Source: Barnesiella propionica
GTDB lineage: Bacteria > Bacteroidota > Bacteroidia > Bacteroidales > Barnesiellaceae
NCBI RefSeq assembly: GCF_025567045.1
Contig: NZ_JAOQJK010000001.1
Coordinates: 323,498 to 387,497 of the forward strand
Length of the DNA stretch: 64,000 nucleotides
Reading direction: 5' to 3'
Shown here: positions 9,724 through 18,637 of the stretch, piece by piece
Layout of the letters: every line of letters begins with the position of its first letter
Numbering within the stretch: position 1 is the stretch's first letter
The notes under the pieces: generated by a model
Told to the model about the DNA's origin: nothing
The model's input: only the letters and a program-made list of their open reading frames with translations
The model's database searches: none
Program-made: the position numbers and the translations under genes

Positions 9724-9780
9724 GTTCAAAAGTACGATAAAAAAACGGAATAGGAGTAGTTAAAGTTCTCACTTTTGAAC
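9724..9780. promoter_or_regulatory. Divergent promoter region built on a perfect 10-bp inverted repeat
   Basis: GTTCAAAAGT (9724-9733) and ACTTTTGAAC (9771-9780) are exact reverse complements 37 bp apart. Each arm contains a -7-like box pointing outward: TACTTTTG on the minus strand (9727-9734), towards the TonB receptor, and CACTTTTG on the plus strand (9770-9777), towards the amidohydrolase. -33 boxes are weak for both. It may be a shared control site or simply mirrored promoter elements. Confidence 0.45.
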
Positions 9781-9816
9781 CAATTGAAATTTTAAAGGTT
9801 TATAATAAATGATATA

Positions 9817-11118
9817 ATGGATGAGAAAAATGAAGATTCCAAATACTTGTACATCATGCAGAAAAATATTTTGATTAATGATGTTCTTATTTTTGACGGG
9901 GAACATGATAATGTCCGGACCGGAAATATCCTGATAGAGGAAAACAAAATCAAGGTGATTTCGGAACAACCTATTCCCGTAGAGAAAGATCAAGAAACCG
10001 AGGTTGTGGATGGACTGGGTAATTTTATGATGCCCGGCCTTATCGATGCCCATTGGCATGCTTATATGTCAAGTAATACCATGATGGACTTGTTGACTGC
10101 CGATGATGCTTATACGCAATTGAAAGCCGGGAGAGAGGCTGGTAATACATTGTTACGGGGTTTTACTACAATCCGTGATGCCGGTGGCCCAGTGTTTGGT
10201 TTGAAGCGGGCTATTGATGAAGGAATAATAAGAGGACCTCATATTTATCCTTCAGGGCCTATAATTTCCCAGACTGGGGGACATGGTGATTTTCGTGCCG
10301 TATACGATGTACCGCGTCCGTTTGATTGCTGCGGATGGACACATACCGAAGAAATAGGAGCAGCTATAATAGCGGACGGTGTCGATGCCGTGATTACAGC
10401 GGCGAGAAATAATCTCCGTATGGGAGCCAGCCAGATTAAATTAATGACGGGAGGCGGAGTTGCTTCTTTGTACGATCGGTTGGAAGATTCTCAATTTTTT
10501 GAAGAAGAGATCCGTGCGGCAGTTAAAGTGGCGGAAGATGCTGGGACTTATGTTATGGTACATGTTTATGCTCCCAGAGCAATAGCCCGGGCAGTAAATG
10601 CCGGAGTACGGAGTATTGAGCACGGACATTTGATCGATGAACCTACTATGGCATTGATCGCCGAACGGGATGTATGGCTAAGCATGCAGCCGTTCACTTA
10701 TGACGACAATCATTTCCCTACAAAAGAACAACAGGAAAAACATGCGTTGGTAGTACAAGGAACGGACAATACGTATAAACTGGCGAAGAAATATAATGTA
10801 CATTTGGCCTGGGGGACCGATTTGTTGTTTAATCCGGTCGGGACTGTAAATCAGAATCAAGGGATTGTCAGGCTCCAGCAGTGGTTTACCAATTATGAAA
10901 TACTTAAAATGATAACTCATGATAATGCAGAATTGTTATCTCTTTCAGGTCCGAGAAATCCTTATCCCGGTGATTTGGGAGTAATTAAAGAAGGCGCTTT
11001 AGCCGATGTCGTGATCGTTAAAGGTAATGTTTTGGAAGATATAAGCTTGCTTGGCGAACCTGAAGAAAATATAGTTTTTATTATGAAAGATGGAGTTGTG
11101 TATAAAAATCTATTATAA
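9817..11118 (+). CDS. Metal-dependent amidohydrolase (imidazolonepropionase/prolidase-like)
   Basis: This 433-aa TIM-barrel amidohydrolase probably cleaves an amide or cyclic-amide bond; the substrate is unknown. Metal ligands are visible: H79-x-H81 in 'GLIDAHWHAY', a probable carboxylated Lys in 'SQIKLMTGGG' near 208, His in 'VMVHVY' near 248, His in 'SIEHGH' near 268 and Asp in 'WGTDLLF' near 331. These match the imidazolonepropionase-like/Xaa-Pro dipeptidase branch. No signal peptide is seen, so it is likely cytoplasmic. An alternative start at 9856 (MQKNILIND) gives the more typical N-terminus. The acylase gene starts 19 bp after its stop. Confidence 0.82.
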   Translation: MDEKNEDSKYLYIMQKNILINDVLIFDGEHDNVRTGNILIEENKIKVISEQPIPVEKDQETEVVDGLGNFMMPGLIDAHWHAYMSSNTMMDLLTADDAYTQLKAGREAGNTLLRGFTTIRDAGGPVFGLKRAIDEGIIRGPHIYPSGPIISQTGGHGDFRAVYDVPRPFDCCGWTHTEEIGAAIIADGVDAVITAARNNLRMGASQIKLMTGGGVASLYDRLEDSQFFEEEIRAAVKVAEDAGTYVMVHVYAPRAIARAVNAGVRSIEHGHLIDEPTMALIAERDVWLSMQPFTYDDNHFPTKEQQEKHALVVQGTDNTYKLAKKYNVHLAWGTDLLFNPVGTVNQNQGIVRLQQWFTNYEILKMITHDNAELLSLSGPRNPYPGDLGVIKEGALADVVIVKGNVLEDISLLGEPEENIVFIMKDGVVYKNLL

Positions 11119-11137
11119 ATAAAATGTAAAACTTATT

Positions 11138-12178
11138 ATGAAACAGATCTTATCATTATGTTTGTCAGCAATTGCGATGGCAGGATTCAACGATTCCTAT
11201 GCATGTACACGCGCTCTTTACCAGGGACCGGACGGTCTTACGATTACGGGCCGCACAATGGATTGGAAAGAAGATATACAGACTAATCTTTATATTCTTC
11301 CGAGAGGAGTATCCAGAGTGGGCTATGATAGTAATAATACTGTTAAATGGACGTCCAAATACGGTAGTATCGTAGCTACAGGATATGATATAGGGACTAG
11401 TGACGGAATGAATGAAAAAGGACTGGTCGTTAATATGCTGTATCTTCCTGAGTCCGATTATACGAGACCTGGAGATACACGTCCGGTTATGGGTATAGCC
11501 ATTTGGCCGCAGTATGTACTGGATAATTTCGCTACTGTCGAGGAGGCTGTTCGGGAACTTCGGAAAGAAGTTTTCAGGATAGACGCACCTAATATGCCCA
11601 ATGGAGCAGCTTCTACTCTTCATATGTCTATTTCCGATGAGACGGGAAACAGTGCTATACTGGAATATCTGAACGGAAATCTGGTAATACATGAGGGCAA
11701 ACAATATCAGGTCATGACGAACTCTCCCCGTTACGAGCAGCAGCTGGCTATTAATGAGTATTGGAAGGGGATAGGCGGACTTACCATGCTACCCGGCACT
11801 AATCGTGCAGCCGATCGTTTTGTACGTGCCTCTTTTTATATAAATGTTATTCCTAAGACTTCCAATGAACGGGAGGCGTTGGCCGGAGTGTTCGGAGTTA
11901 TGCGTAATGTTTCGGTCCCGTTGGGAATCAGTACGCCCGAAAGACCGGAAATATCCTCTACCCGCTGGCGGTCGATATCTGATCAGAAAAATAAGATTTA
12001 TTATTTCGAATCTACTTTGAGTCCCAGTACCTTTTGGGTCGATTTGAAAAAGATGGACTTTACCCCTCAAGCCGGAACTAAAAAATTGAATCTCGTTAAT
12101 GGTGAAATATATACAGGGGAAGCGAATAAGGATTTCAAGGAAAGCAAGCCTTTCCCCTTTCTGTTCCGTTTACCGTAA
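11138..12178 (+). CDS. Choloylglycine hydrolase family (bile salt hydrolase / penicillin V acylase-like)
   Basis: This 346-aa Ntn-hydrolase cleaves amide bonds such as glycine/taurine-conjugated bile acids or N-acyl amides. A signal peptide (residues 1-22, ending SYA) is followed directly by the nucleophile C23 ('CTRALY'), so export and N-terminal exposure coincide. Further active-site residues of the family are visible: R in 'TGRTMDW' (~39), D in the same motif, N in 'VMTNSP' (~195) and R in 'SSTRWRS' (~277). Gut Bacteroides homologues act on conjugated bile acids, but penicillin V acylase activity cannot be excluded from sequence. It probably shares a transcript with the preceding amidohydrolase. 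Confidence 0.9.
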   Translation: MKQILSLCLSAIAMAGFNDSYACTRALYQGPDGLTITGRTMDWKEDIQTNLYILPRGVSRVGYDSNNTVKWTSKYGSIVATGYDIGTSDGMNEKGLVVNMLYLPESDYTRPGDTRPVMGIAIWPQYVLDNFATVEEAVRELRKEVFRIDAPNMPNGAASTLHMSISDETGNSAILEYLNGNLVIHEGKQYQVMTNSPRYEQQLAINEYWKGIGGLTMLPGTNRAADRFVRASFYINVIPKTSNEREALAGVFGVMRNVSVPLGISTPERPEISSTRWRSISDQKNKIYYFESTLSPSTFWVDLKKMDFTPQAGTKKLNLVNGEIYTGEANKDFKESKPFPFLFRLP

Positions 12179-12202
12179 AAATAATTTGAAAGATAAGCAA
12201 AC

Positions 12203-12241
12203 AAGAGCGTCTGTCCCGAATCATGCAGGGCAGACGCTCTT
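12203..12241. terminator. Bidirectional terminator between acylase and sbcC
   Basis: An 11-bp perfect stem (AAGAGCGTCTG at 12203-12213 with its complement at 12231-12241) has a 17-nt loop and T-rich flanks. It lies 25 bp after the acylase stop and 29 bp from the convergent sbcC stop. Confidence 0.8.
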
Positions 12242-12269
12242 GCTTATTTGATGTATAAATTGTGGGAGA

Positions 12270-13049
12270 TTATCCTGTTATTCTGATTTTGCTTTGTCCG
12301 TTTGCCGATTTCGTTACTTGTATTTGTACGGCTATTCTTTCGTTCATTTCCTGTACATGTGAAATAACACCAATTTTACGCCCCTGAGTTTGTAGCCGTT
12401 CTAAAGCGTCCATTGCTATACTGAGTGTTTCAGAGTCCAGCGAACCGAATCCTTCGTCTATGAATAATGATTCTACATTCATTCTGTTGGATGAAAGAGA
12501 CGATAATCCCAGTGCCAGTGCCAGTGAAATCATGAAAGATTCGCCTCCGGATAATGAATGTACGCTACGTACTTCGCCTAACATATCTTTGTCACATACC
12601 TGTAAAGCTAATGTTTCGCCTATCCGTTGTAGTTCATAACGTTGGGTGAGATCCTGTAAGTGCTTGTTCGCATACCCCAATAGTACGTCCAACGTATATC
12701 CTTGCGCTATTTTTTTGAATTTCGCCCCGTCGGCCGAACCGAACAGGATGTCCAGTTTTTTCCAGTTCTCTGCGGTATGTTCTTTTTCCTTAAGTTCTTT
12801 TTCATATAATCTTATCTGCTCAAGATTTTTTTCCCGGTTACAGAAAACCGTATCGATCTCGGCGATGCGTTTTAGAGCATTTTGCAACGCATTCTGCAGT
12901 TCTTTGAGTCTGTAATTTGCTATTTCCAGTGTCTTTTCACGGTCTATTTTATATTTACTCTTTCTATGTTCGTCCAGTAGTCTTTTTCTTTCCCGGCAGG
13001 TTGCCGTGATGCTTATTTCATCATTGCGTAAATTTTCCAGATTTACGCA
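12270..13049 (-). pseudogene. sbcC: Exonuclease subunit SbcC, C-terminal fragment cut by the ICE
   Basis: SbcC is the SMC-like ATPase of the SbcCD nuclease that processes DNA hairpins and double-strand ends. Only the C-terminal part (~255 residues of a ~1000-aa family) is present. The fragment has the end of the coiled coil, then the ABC signature 'HSLSGGESFMISLALALGL', Walker B 'VESLFIDEGFGSLD' and the His-switch 'VISHV'. The frame stays open upstream of the first possible TTG start (12887) up to the att-like inverted repeat at 13025-13049 and meets a stop just beyond it. The 5' part must lie past the far end of the ICE, outside this window. The fragment has no promoter or Walker A, so it is non-functional as it stands. 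Confidence 0.85.
13025..13049. other. Probable ICE attachment site (attL) within sbcC
   Basis: A perfect 9-bp inverted repeat (TGCGTAAAT at 13025-13033, ATTTACGCA at 13041-13049) flanks a 7-bp centre, TTTCCAG (13034-13040). This is the usual layout of a tyrosine-recombinase core: two arm-binding half-sites and a 7-bp overlap. The truncated sbcC frame ends here and the ICE integrase promoter begins ~150 bp later. The partner site (attR) would be outside the window. Confidence 0.7.
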
Positions 13050-13196
13050 TTATATGTATAGAATGAAAACAACATCCAATAAATTGATAACAAATATCCT
13101 GTAAATCAAAGTTTTATAATCTTATTTTTATTTTCGGTTGTTTTCAGTACTTTCAGTAGATTGGCTCTTGTTTGGTGCAATTTTGTTTCTCATTTG

Positions 13197-13228
13197 TTTC
13201 TCAAATTCGATACTTATTCGTATATTTG
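13197..13228 (+). promoter_or_regulatory. Putative integrase promoter
   Basis: TATATTTG (13221-13228) is an exact TAnnTTTG -7 box. TTTC at 13197-13200 stands 20 nt upstream as a 3/4 match to the -33 TTTG. The integrase ATG is at 13257, with GAAAGGA about 8 nt before it. Confidence 0.5.
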
Positions 13229-13256
13229 CAGTAGAAAAAATGAGAAAGGAATCCCT

Positions 13257-14402
13257 ATGGCACGAGTTAAGAATCATACAAAAGTCAAAGAGCCAATTCG
13301 TCTTCGGATGAAGTCGCTGAGCAATGGCAGCAAGAGCCTGTATCTGGATATATACCGCGACGGAAAGCGGACATATGAATACCTCAAGATGTATATTATC
13401 CCGGAAACGGATAGCAACTCCCGCAGGCAGAATCAGACGACAATGGACGCCGCCAATGCCATCAAGTCGAAGCGTATTATCGAACTGACCAGTAATGAGG
13501 CCGGGATTGTATTCCGTAAGGACAAGACTTTCCTGCTGGATTGGATGCAGGTTTATATGGAGGCTCAAGAGAGTGCCGGTAAGAAAGATGGCAGTCAAAT
13601 CAAGATTGCCATGCGCATACTGAAAGACTATGCCGGAGAAATGGTCACACTGGATCAGATTGACGGGGACTTTTGTCGTGGCTACATCACTTATCTGCTG
13701 ACGGAATATCATCCGAAAGGCAAGGACATATCGAACTACACGCTTCACAATTATTACCGTGCGTTGAACGGTGCGTTGAACTCTGCCGTCAGGAAGAAAA
13801 AGATGAAGGCCAACCCTTTCAACGAACTTGAGAAGTCGGAGAAAATCCGCAAGCCGGAGAGTATGCGGTCGTACATGACCATCGAAGAGGTACAGGCGTT
13901 GATTGACACTCCTATGCCCCACGAGGAATACGAGATTGTAAAATGCGCATATCTGTTCTCCTGCTTTTGCGGATTACGCATCAGCGATATAATCAAGCTG
14001 AAATGGAATGACGTGTTCGTTGACAGGGGACAGTACCGTTTGGCCGTGTCCATGAAAAAGACCAAAGAGCCTATTTACCTGCCCCTCTCTCCTGAAGCGT
14101 TGAAGTGGATGCCGGAACGTGGGGGCAAATCATCAGAAGATAATGTGTTCGACCTGCCGTCCGCCAATACAATCAGAATGCAGCTCAAACCTTGGGCGAA
14201 AGCAGCCGGAATCTCCAAGCGGTTCTCCTACCACACCAGTCGCCATACGTTTGCCACCATGATGCTGACGCTCGGAGCGGACTTATATACTGTCTCGAAG
14301 CTGCTCGGCCATGCCGATGTGAAAATGACACAGGTGTATGCCAAGATTATCAATAAGAAAAAGGACGAGGCTGTGAATCTTGTAAACGGTTTGTTTCACT
14401 AA
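13257..14402 (+). CDS. int: ICE tyrosine recombinase (integrase)
   Basis: This 381-aa phage-type integrase catalyses excision and integration of the ICE. It has an N-terminal arm-binding domain ('SLYLDIYRDGKRTYEYLKMYI', residues ~23-45), a SAM-like core-binding domain (~110-200) and a catalytic domain with Arg in 'CGLRISDI', 'HTSRHTF' (H-x2-R), 'LLGHADV' and the nucleophile Tyr in 'TQVYAKI' near residue 362. The ATG at 13257 is chosen over the upstream in-frame opening at 13161 because GAAAGGA precedes it and homologues in this window start at the same point. It is closely related to the two integrases at 55.3-57.6 kb. Confidence 0.93.
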   Translation: MARVKNHTKVKEPIRLRMKSLSNGSKSLYLDIYRDGKRTYEYLKMYIIPETDSNSRRQNQTTMDAANAIKSKRIIELTSNEAGIVFRKDKTFLLDWMQVYMEAQESAGKKDGSQIKIAMRILKDYAGEMVTLDQIDGDFCRGYITYLLTEYHPKGKDISNYTLHNYYRALNGALNSAVRKKKMKANPFNELEKSEKIRKPESMRSYMTIEEVQALIDTPMPHEEYEIVKCAYLFSCFCGLRISDIIKLKWNDVFVDRGQYRLAVSMKKTKEPIYLPLSPEALKWMPERGGKSSEDNVFDLPSANTIRMQLKPWAKAAGISKRFSYHTSRHTFATMMLTLGADLYTVSKLLGHADVKMTQVYAKIINKKKDEAVNLVNGLFH

Positions 14403-14601
14403 TTGAAGGCATTCTGTGGTCCATGTCTAATTTACAAACATATATTTACGGCATTTCTCCGGTTGTAAATGCAACCGAAGTTAATGCTTCCATCACATAT
14501 TATAAACTCAAAAAGGTAAATCGACATGAAAAGACCTGAAGACGGCCTTCTCTCTTTTTGGAGGGAGCCAACACCTGCAGCACTTCGCTGCGGACAAGGA
14601 T

Positions 14602-15306
14602 GTGGCGAATGAACTTTTCGCCCTGCTTACCGAAGCAAAAACAGTTTATCTCCACGATGTTGTGTTGGGTGGTAAACAGTACCACCGCTATGTGGACGAT
14701 TTCGTAAACGGACACCGGTACATAGACTGTGACCATGCGGCCTGCCGGAACTGCCACGAAATGAACATCCACATTGTCAAGGGGCTGCTGACCGAGTGCG
14801 CCAGTTCCGTCCAGCCCTGCTTTGCCGCACCGGATTTCACGTTTAATGAGTGCATGAAGTTGAAACGGATGTATGACACCTCGGAATCGTTGTCTCCGCT
14901 TGGTCCGCCCCGTATCAACCGACCTGCGGCTCTCTCTCTTTCTTTTGGTTGTAATTTTACCCCGGAACAGATGAAAAGTATAGTGGCTTGCGCCAATACT
15001 TATCATCTGTTCTGTGTTTCTGTACGCATTGAAGACATGGAGGCTCTCTTCGCCTGCAAGAAGGGCTTTTCCATCCGCGTGAACAATATCCGCCGTGTGG
15101 TAATCCTGTTCGATGCGCTTCTTGAAAACTCGTTCATCCAATCTCGGTGGCAGAATGTTCTCGGCAAGGGCGCATTCCTGCAGTCCAAGGACGGGACACG
15201 CTCCGTTTCGGTGTCAACCCTGTCTTCCGCGCTGTCATCCATCAAGAACAACATGACATCGGTCGCATACAGCATCCGAAAGGTCATTGATCGGCTGAAA
15301 GAATGA
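14602..15306 (+). CDS. Conserved ICE protein of unknown function
   Basis: I do not recognise a named family. The protein is ~234 aa from a GTG at 14602, and the frame is open upstream to 14530, so the true start is uncertain; an ATG at 14526 lies in another frame that stops early. It has several Cys/His pairs ('DCDHAACRNCHEMNIHIVKG', residues ~42-61) that could bind a metal. The second half, 'SIRVNNIRRVVILFDALLEN...', is helical. It sits between integrase and excisionase-like HTH, a place often held by accessory ICE proteins. Confidence 0.6.
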   Translation: MANELFALLTEAKTVYLHDVVLGGKQYHRYVDDFVNGHRYIDCDHAACRNCHEMNIHIVKGLLTECASSVQPCFAAPDFTFNECMKLKRMYDTSESLSPLGPPRINRPAALSLSFGCNFTPEQMKSIVACANTYHLFCVSVRIEDMEALFACKKGFSIRVNNIRRVVILFDALLENSFIQSRWQNVLGKGAFLQSKDGTRSVSVSTLSSALSSIKNNMTSVAYSIRKVIDRLKE

Positions 15307-15420
15307 CAGAAAGTGACAAGAAGCGAAGTATGTGAAAGGTAAAAGCATGAGAGTTACAATGACACGTGCATAGTATCATTCCCCAAATCACGGCATCTTC
15401 GTTTACAGGACATACCTTTG

Positions 15421-15450
15421 ACCTCCGTTAGCGCGCTGCATAACGGAGGT
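15421..15450. repeat. Perfect 10-bp inverted repeat upstream of the HTH gene
   Basis: ACCTCCGTTA (15421-15430) and TAACGGAGGT (15441-15450) flank a 10-nt loop and are followed by TTTCAT. It may be the terminator of the preceding gene or a leader hairpin, or an operator for the HTH protein that starts 36 bp later. Confidence 0.6.
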
Positions 15451-15485
15451 TTCATCTCCATTGTCAAAAATCAAACTGTGTTATT

Positions 15486-15881
15486 ATGCCGAATAGAATG
15501 ACATTCATGGAGCGGATGAGCGGACGGCTCGCCGCCATCGAATCGGTACTGAAGAAATTGGAACCGGTCGAAAGTCTCTTGGAGCGTATTACGCTGCTGG
15601 AAAATACCATCTTCACGACCAAGAGAGTTTTCACATTTCAGGAAGCCTGCATGTATATCGGGGTTTCTGAAAGTATGCTGTACAAGCTCACATCGAGCAA
15701 GGAGATACCGCACTACAAACCGCGCGGTAAAATGGTTTATTTCGCCAAGGAGGAATTGGACGAATGGCTGTTGCAGAATTATGAACCTACCATGAACGAG
15801 GCAGTGCGCAGGGTGACGGAAGCCGCCGCCACAGAACCGTTCCTTAACAAGAGACGCTATGGAAAACGAAAGAAGGATTGA
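15486..15881 (+). CDS. Excisionase-family helix-turn-helix protein
   Basis: This 131-aa protein has a coiled-coil N-terminus (residues ~1-45, heptad-like leucines) followed by a MerR/excisionase-type winged HTH: 'FTFQEACMYIGVSESMLYKL' and 'EIPHYKPRGKMVYFAKEEL'. Such proteins direct integrase towards excision or act as ICE regulators. It overlaps the next ATPase gene by 23 bp, implying coupled translation. Confidence 0.8.
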   Translation: MPNRMTFMERMSGRLAAIESVLKKLEPVESLLERITLLENTIFTTKRVFTFQEACMYIGVSESMLYKLTSSKEIPHYKPRGKMVYFAKEELDEWLLQNYEPTMNEAVRRVTEAAATEPFLNKRRYGKRKKD

Positions 15882-16959
15882 CCGCACAACCAGCATGGGG
15901 ATGGATGAACACCGCCTGTCGGACATCCTCCATGCCTCGCAAATCAAGGCGACGGACATTTATGAGACCCCTCCGCAAATCATCTGGATAGATAACTCAA
16001 CGATTGCCACGCTCGGCAATTTCAGTGCATCGACTGGCAAGGCGAAATCGAAAAAGACGTTCAACGTCTCTGCGCTTGTCGCCGCATCATTGGCGGGGAA
16101 ACAAGTATTGAACTACCGTGCACATCTGCCCGAAGGCAAACAGCGTATTCTGTACGTCGATACGGAACAGAGCCGTTTCCATTGCCGCTCGGTATTGGAG
16201 CGTATATTGCGGCTGGCCGGGTTGCCCACGACGACCGATCCGGAGAATCTCGATTTTTTCTGCCTGCGTGAATATTCGCCGTCGGTGCGTATCGAGGTCA
16301 TCGACTATGCGCTGCGCCAACAGAAAGGCTACGGACTGGTCATCATCGACGGCATTCGCGACCTGATGCTCGACATCAATAATGCCGGTGAATCGGTGGA
16401 AGTCATCAACCGGATGATGGAATGGTCTTCGAGATACGACCTGCACATCCACTGTGTGCTTCATTTGAACAAAGGGGACAACAACGTGCGCGGACATATC
16501 GGAACGGAGATGAGCAACAAGGCGGAGACCGTGCTGGTCATCAGCAAGAGTAACGAGAATCCCGGCATCAGCGAAGTCCATGCGCTCCATATCCGGGAAA
16601 AAGAGTTCAAGCCGTTTGCATTTACCATCAATGAAACAGGACTGCCCGTCATTGCGGAAGTACACTCGTTTGGCGAGCCCCCGAAGCCCAAGGCAAGAAC
16701 GGGGTTTACGGAACTGAGCATCGAACAGCACCGCGAAGCTCTCTCTGCCGCATTCGGGGAAAAGCCCATCCGGGGATTCGACAACCTGCTGCAGAGCCTG
16801 ATGGTCTCCTACGAGGCAATCGGGTTCAAACGCGGCCGGAGTGTCATGATAAAACTGATGCAATACCTGATAGACAACCTCAAGCTCATCATCAAACGGG
16901 ACAAGTTGTTCTATTACGACATGACGCCTACCGAGGCCATGCTTTTTGATGAAGAATGA
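15859..16959 (+). CDS. RepA-like AAA ATPase of the ICE
   Basis: This 366-aa RecA-fold ATPase resembles plasmid RepA/AAA_25 helicases. A non-standard Walker A lies in 'SASTGKAKSKKTF' (~residues 55-67) and Walker B in 'GLVIIDGIRDLMLD' (~157-170); 'HCVLHLNKGD' near 199 corresponds to the sensor region. The C-terminal ~80 residues are helical. It probably helps element replication or mobilization together with the primase-like protein encoded ~100 bp downstream. Confidence 0.75.
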   Translation: MENERRIDRTTSMGMDEHRLSDILHASQIKATDIYETPPQIIWIDNSTIATLGNFSASTGKAKSKKTFNVSALVAASLAGKQVLNYRAHLPEGKQRILYVDTEQSRFHCRSVLERILRLAGLPTTTDPENLDFFCLREYSPSVRIEVIDYALRQQKGYGLVIIDGIRDLMLDINNAGESVEVINRMMEWSSRYDLHIHCVLHLNKGDNNVRGHIGTEMSNKAETVLVISKSNENPGISEVHALHIREKEFKPFAFTINETGLPVIAEVHSFGEPPKPKARTGFTELSIEQHREALSAAFGEKPIRGFDNLLQSLMVSYEAIGFKRGRSVMIKLMQYLIDNLKLIIKRDKLFYYDMTPTEAMLFDEE

Positions 16960-17061
16960 AGTCGTGCGCGGGCTTATATCATTTAGTATACTTTAGTATT
17001 TATATATATAGGGGAAAAACTAAACTAAACCTTTTTTTGAAATCAAGTGAAAGAAAAATAG

Positions 17062-17949
17062 ATGACCATAGCAGAAGCAAAACAAGTACGCATCGTGGAT
17101 TTTCTGGCACAGCTCGGCCACCATGCACAGCATATAAAATCGGAACAATACTGGTACTTCTCACCGTTACGGAACGAGCGTACCCCGTCGTTCAAGGTGA
17201 ATGACCGAATCAATGAATGGTACGATTTCGGCGAGGCGACCGGCGGCGACCTGGTGGAACTGGCAAAATACATTTGCCGGACGGACTGCGTGAGCGAGGC
17301 ACTGGCGTATATCGAGAGGCTTGTGAATGGCGCATCACTACCGAGAACCCGTATGCCGACCGCTCCACCCCGACCGGTGGAGGCTGAAATGAAAGACGTG
17401 ATCGTGATTCCACTCCGCCATCACGCCCTGTTCTCTTACCTCCAATCCCGGCTTATCGACGCGGACATCGGCCGTATGTATTGCAAGGAGGTGCATTATG
17501 AACTGCGAGGCCGTCATTATTTCGCTCTCGCATTCGGCAATACCTCCGGTGGTTACGAGGTGCGCAACGCCTATTACAAGGGATGCCTGAACAACAAGGA
17601 CATCTCATTGATAAGACATCTGACAGAAGAGACACAGGAAAATGTCTGTGTTTTCGAGGGCTTCATGGATTTCCTTTCCTATATGACACTGAAACTGGCA
17701 GGCGACCGAACGGTCTGTCTTGCCATGCCATGCGACTACCTCGTGATGAACTCGGTAAACAACTTGAAAAAGACGCTGGCACGTTTACAGGAATATTCGG
17801 TCATCCACTGTTATCTCGACAATGACCTTGCCGGGCAGAGAACCACAGAGACCATTGCCGGGATGTATGATGGACGTGTCAGCGATGAATCCTGCCACTA
17901 TGCGGAATACAAAGACCTGAACGATTACCTGCGCGGAAAGAAACGCTGA
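17062..17949 (+). CDS. Toprim/primase-like protein
   Basis: This 295-aa protein has an N-terminal primase zinc-ribbon-like fold without obvious zinc cysteines ('FSPLRNERTPSFKVN', 'WYDFGEATGGDLVELAKYI', residues ~37-72). A Toprim domain follows with Glu in 'VFEGFMDFLSYM' near 196 and the DxD pair in 'YLDNDLAGQ' near 252. This matches the small primases of Bacteroides conjugative elements, which prime replication after transfer. It is closed by a terminator 26 bp downstream. Confidence 0.82.
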   Translation: MTIAEAKQVRIVDFLAQLGHHAQHIKSEQYWYFSPLRNERTPSFKVNDRINEWYDFGEATGGDLVELAKYICRTDCVSEALAYIERLVNGASLPRTRMPTAPPRPVEAEMKDVIVIPLRHHALFSYLQSRLIDADIGRMYCKEVHYELRGRHYFALAFGNTSGGYEVRNAYYKGCLNNKDISLIRHLTEETQENVCVFEGFMDFLSYMTLKLAGDRTVCLAMPCDYLVMNSVNNLKKTLARLQEYSVIHCYLDNDLAGQRTTETIAGMYDGRVSDESCHYAEYKDLNDYLRGKKR

Positions 17950-17974
17950 TATTCAGTGTTCTCCTTTGCCACCT

Positions 17975-18003
17975 AAAGCTCTCCACCACGAGAGCTTTTT
18001 TTA
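17975..18003 (+). terminator. Terminator after the primase-like gene
   Basis: The stem AAGCTCTC / GAGAGCTT (17976-17983 with 17990-17997), a 6-nt loop and seven Ts follow. It separates the regulatory/replication block from the tra operon. Confidence 0.85.
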
Positions 18004-18192
18004 TGCCCCGATTTCTCCATTTCCCTCCATAGAGACTGCAATATAGTACGATTTAATAGTTCGATTTTTGGAAATTACATAAATCTCATTAACGAAATAG
18101 ATGTTTAATGCTCAATTATTTTATGGTTTTATATTTCGTGCGTTTCTTTGCAAAATCATACTAATACAAATTTTAATATTCATACTAAATAC

Positions 18193-18636
18193 ATGAACTC
18201 ATATTTCATTTTTGCCATCGTCCTGACGGTTGCCTACATCATTTACTACGCCGTCATCATAGCGCATGACCTCTACGGGAAAAAGGGGACGGACAAACCG
18301 AACGAGGAAGTTTTCGACCTCGGCGCACCGGAAGAGGAAGAGAGTGTGGCTGTCACGGAAAGCGAGACCGGCTTCAGTATCGGTAGCGAGAACTACGAGA
18401 CGGAAAGTACGGCTACCTCTTCCGAAACATCCCTTGAGGATGTCAAGGACAAACCGGGAACGGCGCAGGAGAAACTGGAACGGCTGAAGGCCGAGGCGGA
18501 GGAACAGATGGAAGAGACCACGCCTTACCTGTCGGACGCACGCACGTCGGAGGAGATGTACAAGGCTATGATTTCCAAGGGACGGTTAGACAACCGACCG
18601 GAAATAAAGTGGAACCCAATTCAAGACCGGTTGTGA
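18193..18636 (+). CDS. Small membrane-anchored tra-operon protein
   Basis: This 147-aa protein, from ATG 18193 (an upstream TTG at 18148 is less likely), has one N-terminal transmembrane helix ('YFIFAIVLTVAYIIYYAVII', residues ~4-23). A long acidic, Ser/Glu-rich, probably disordered tail ends in 'GRLDNRPEIKWNPIQDRL'. A -7-like box TTTCTTTG at 18143-18150 could be the tra promoter. Its position ahead of the TraE genes suggests a TraD-position protein, but I cannot assign a family. Confidence 0.65.
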   Translation: MNSYFIFAIVLTVAYIIYYAVIIAHDLYGKKGTDKPNEEVFDLGAPEEEESVAVTESETGFSIGSENYETESTATSSETSLEDVKDKPGTAQEKLERLKAEAEEQMEETTPYLSDARTSEEMYKAMISKGRLDNRPEIKWNPIQDRL

Positions 18637-18637
18637 G

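Noticed and set aside
13128..13922. 264-codon antisense frame over the ICE integrase
   Set aside because: It overlaps the integrase coding region and its promoter, with no recognisable protein features.
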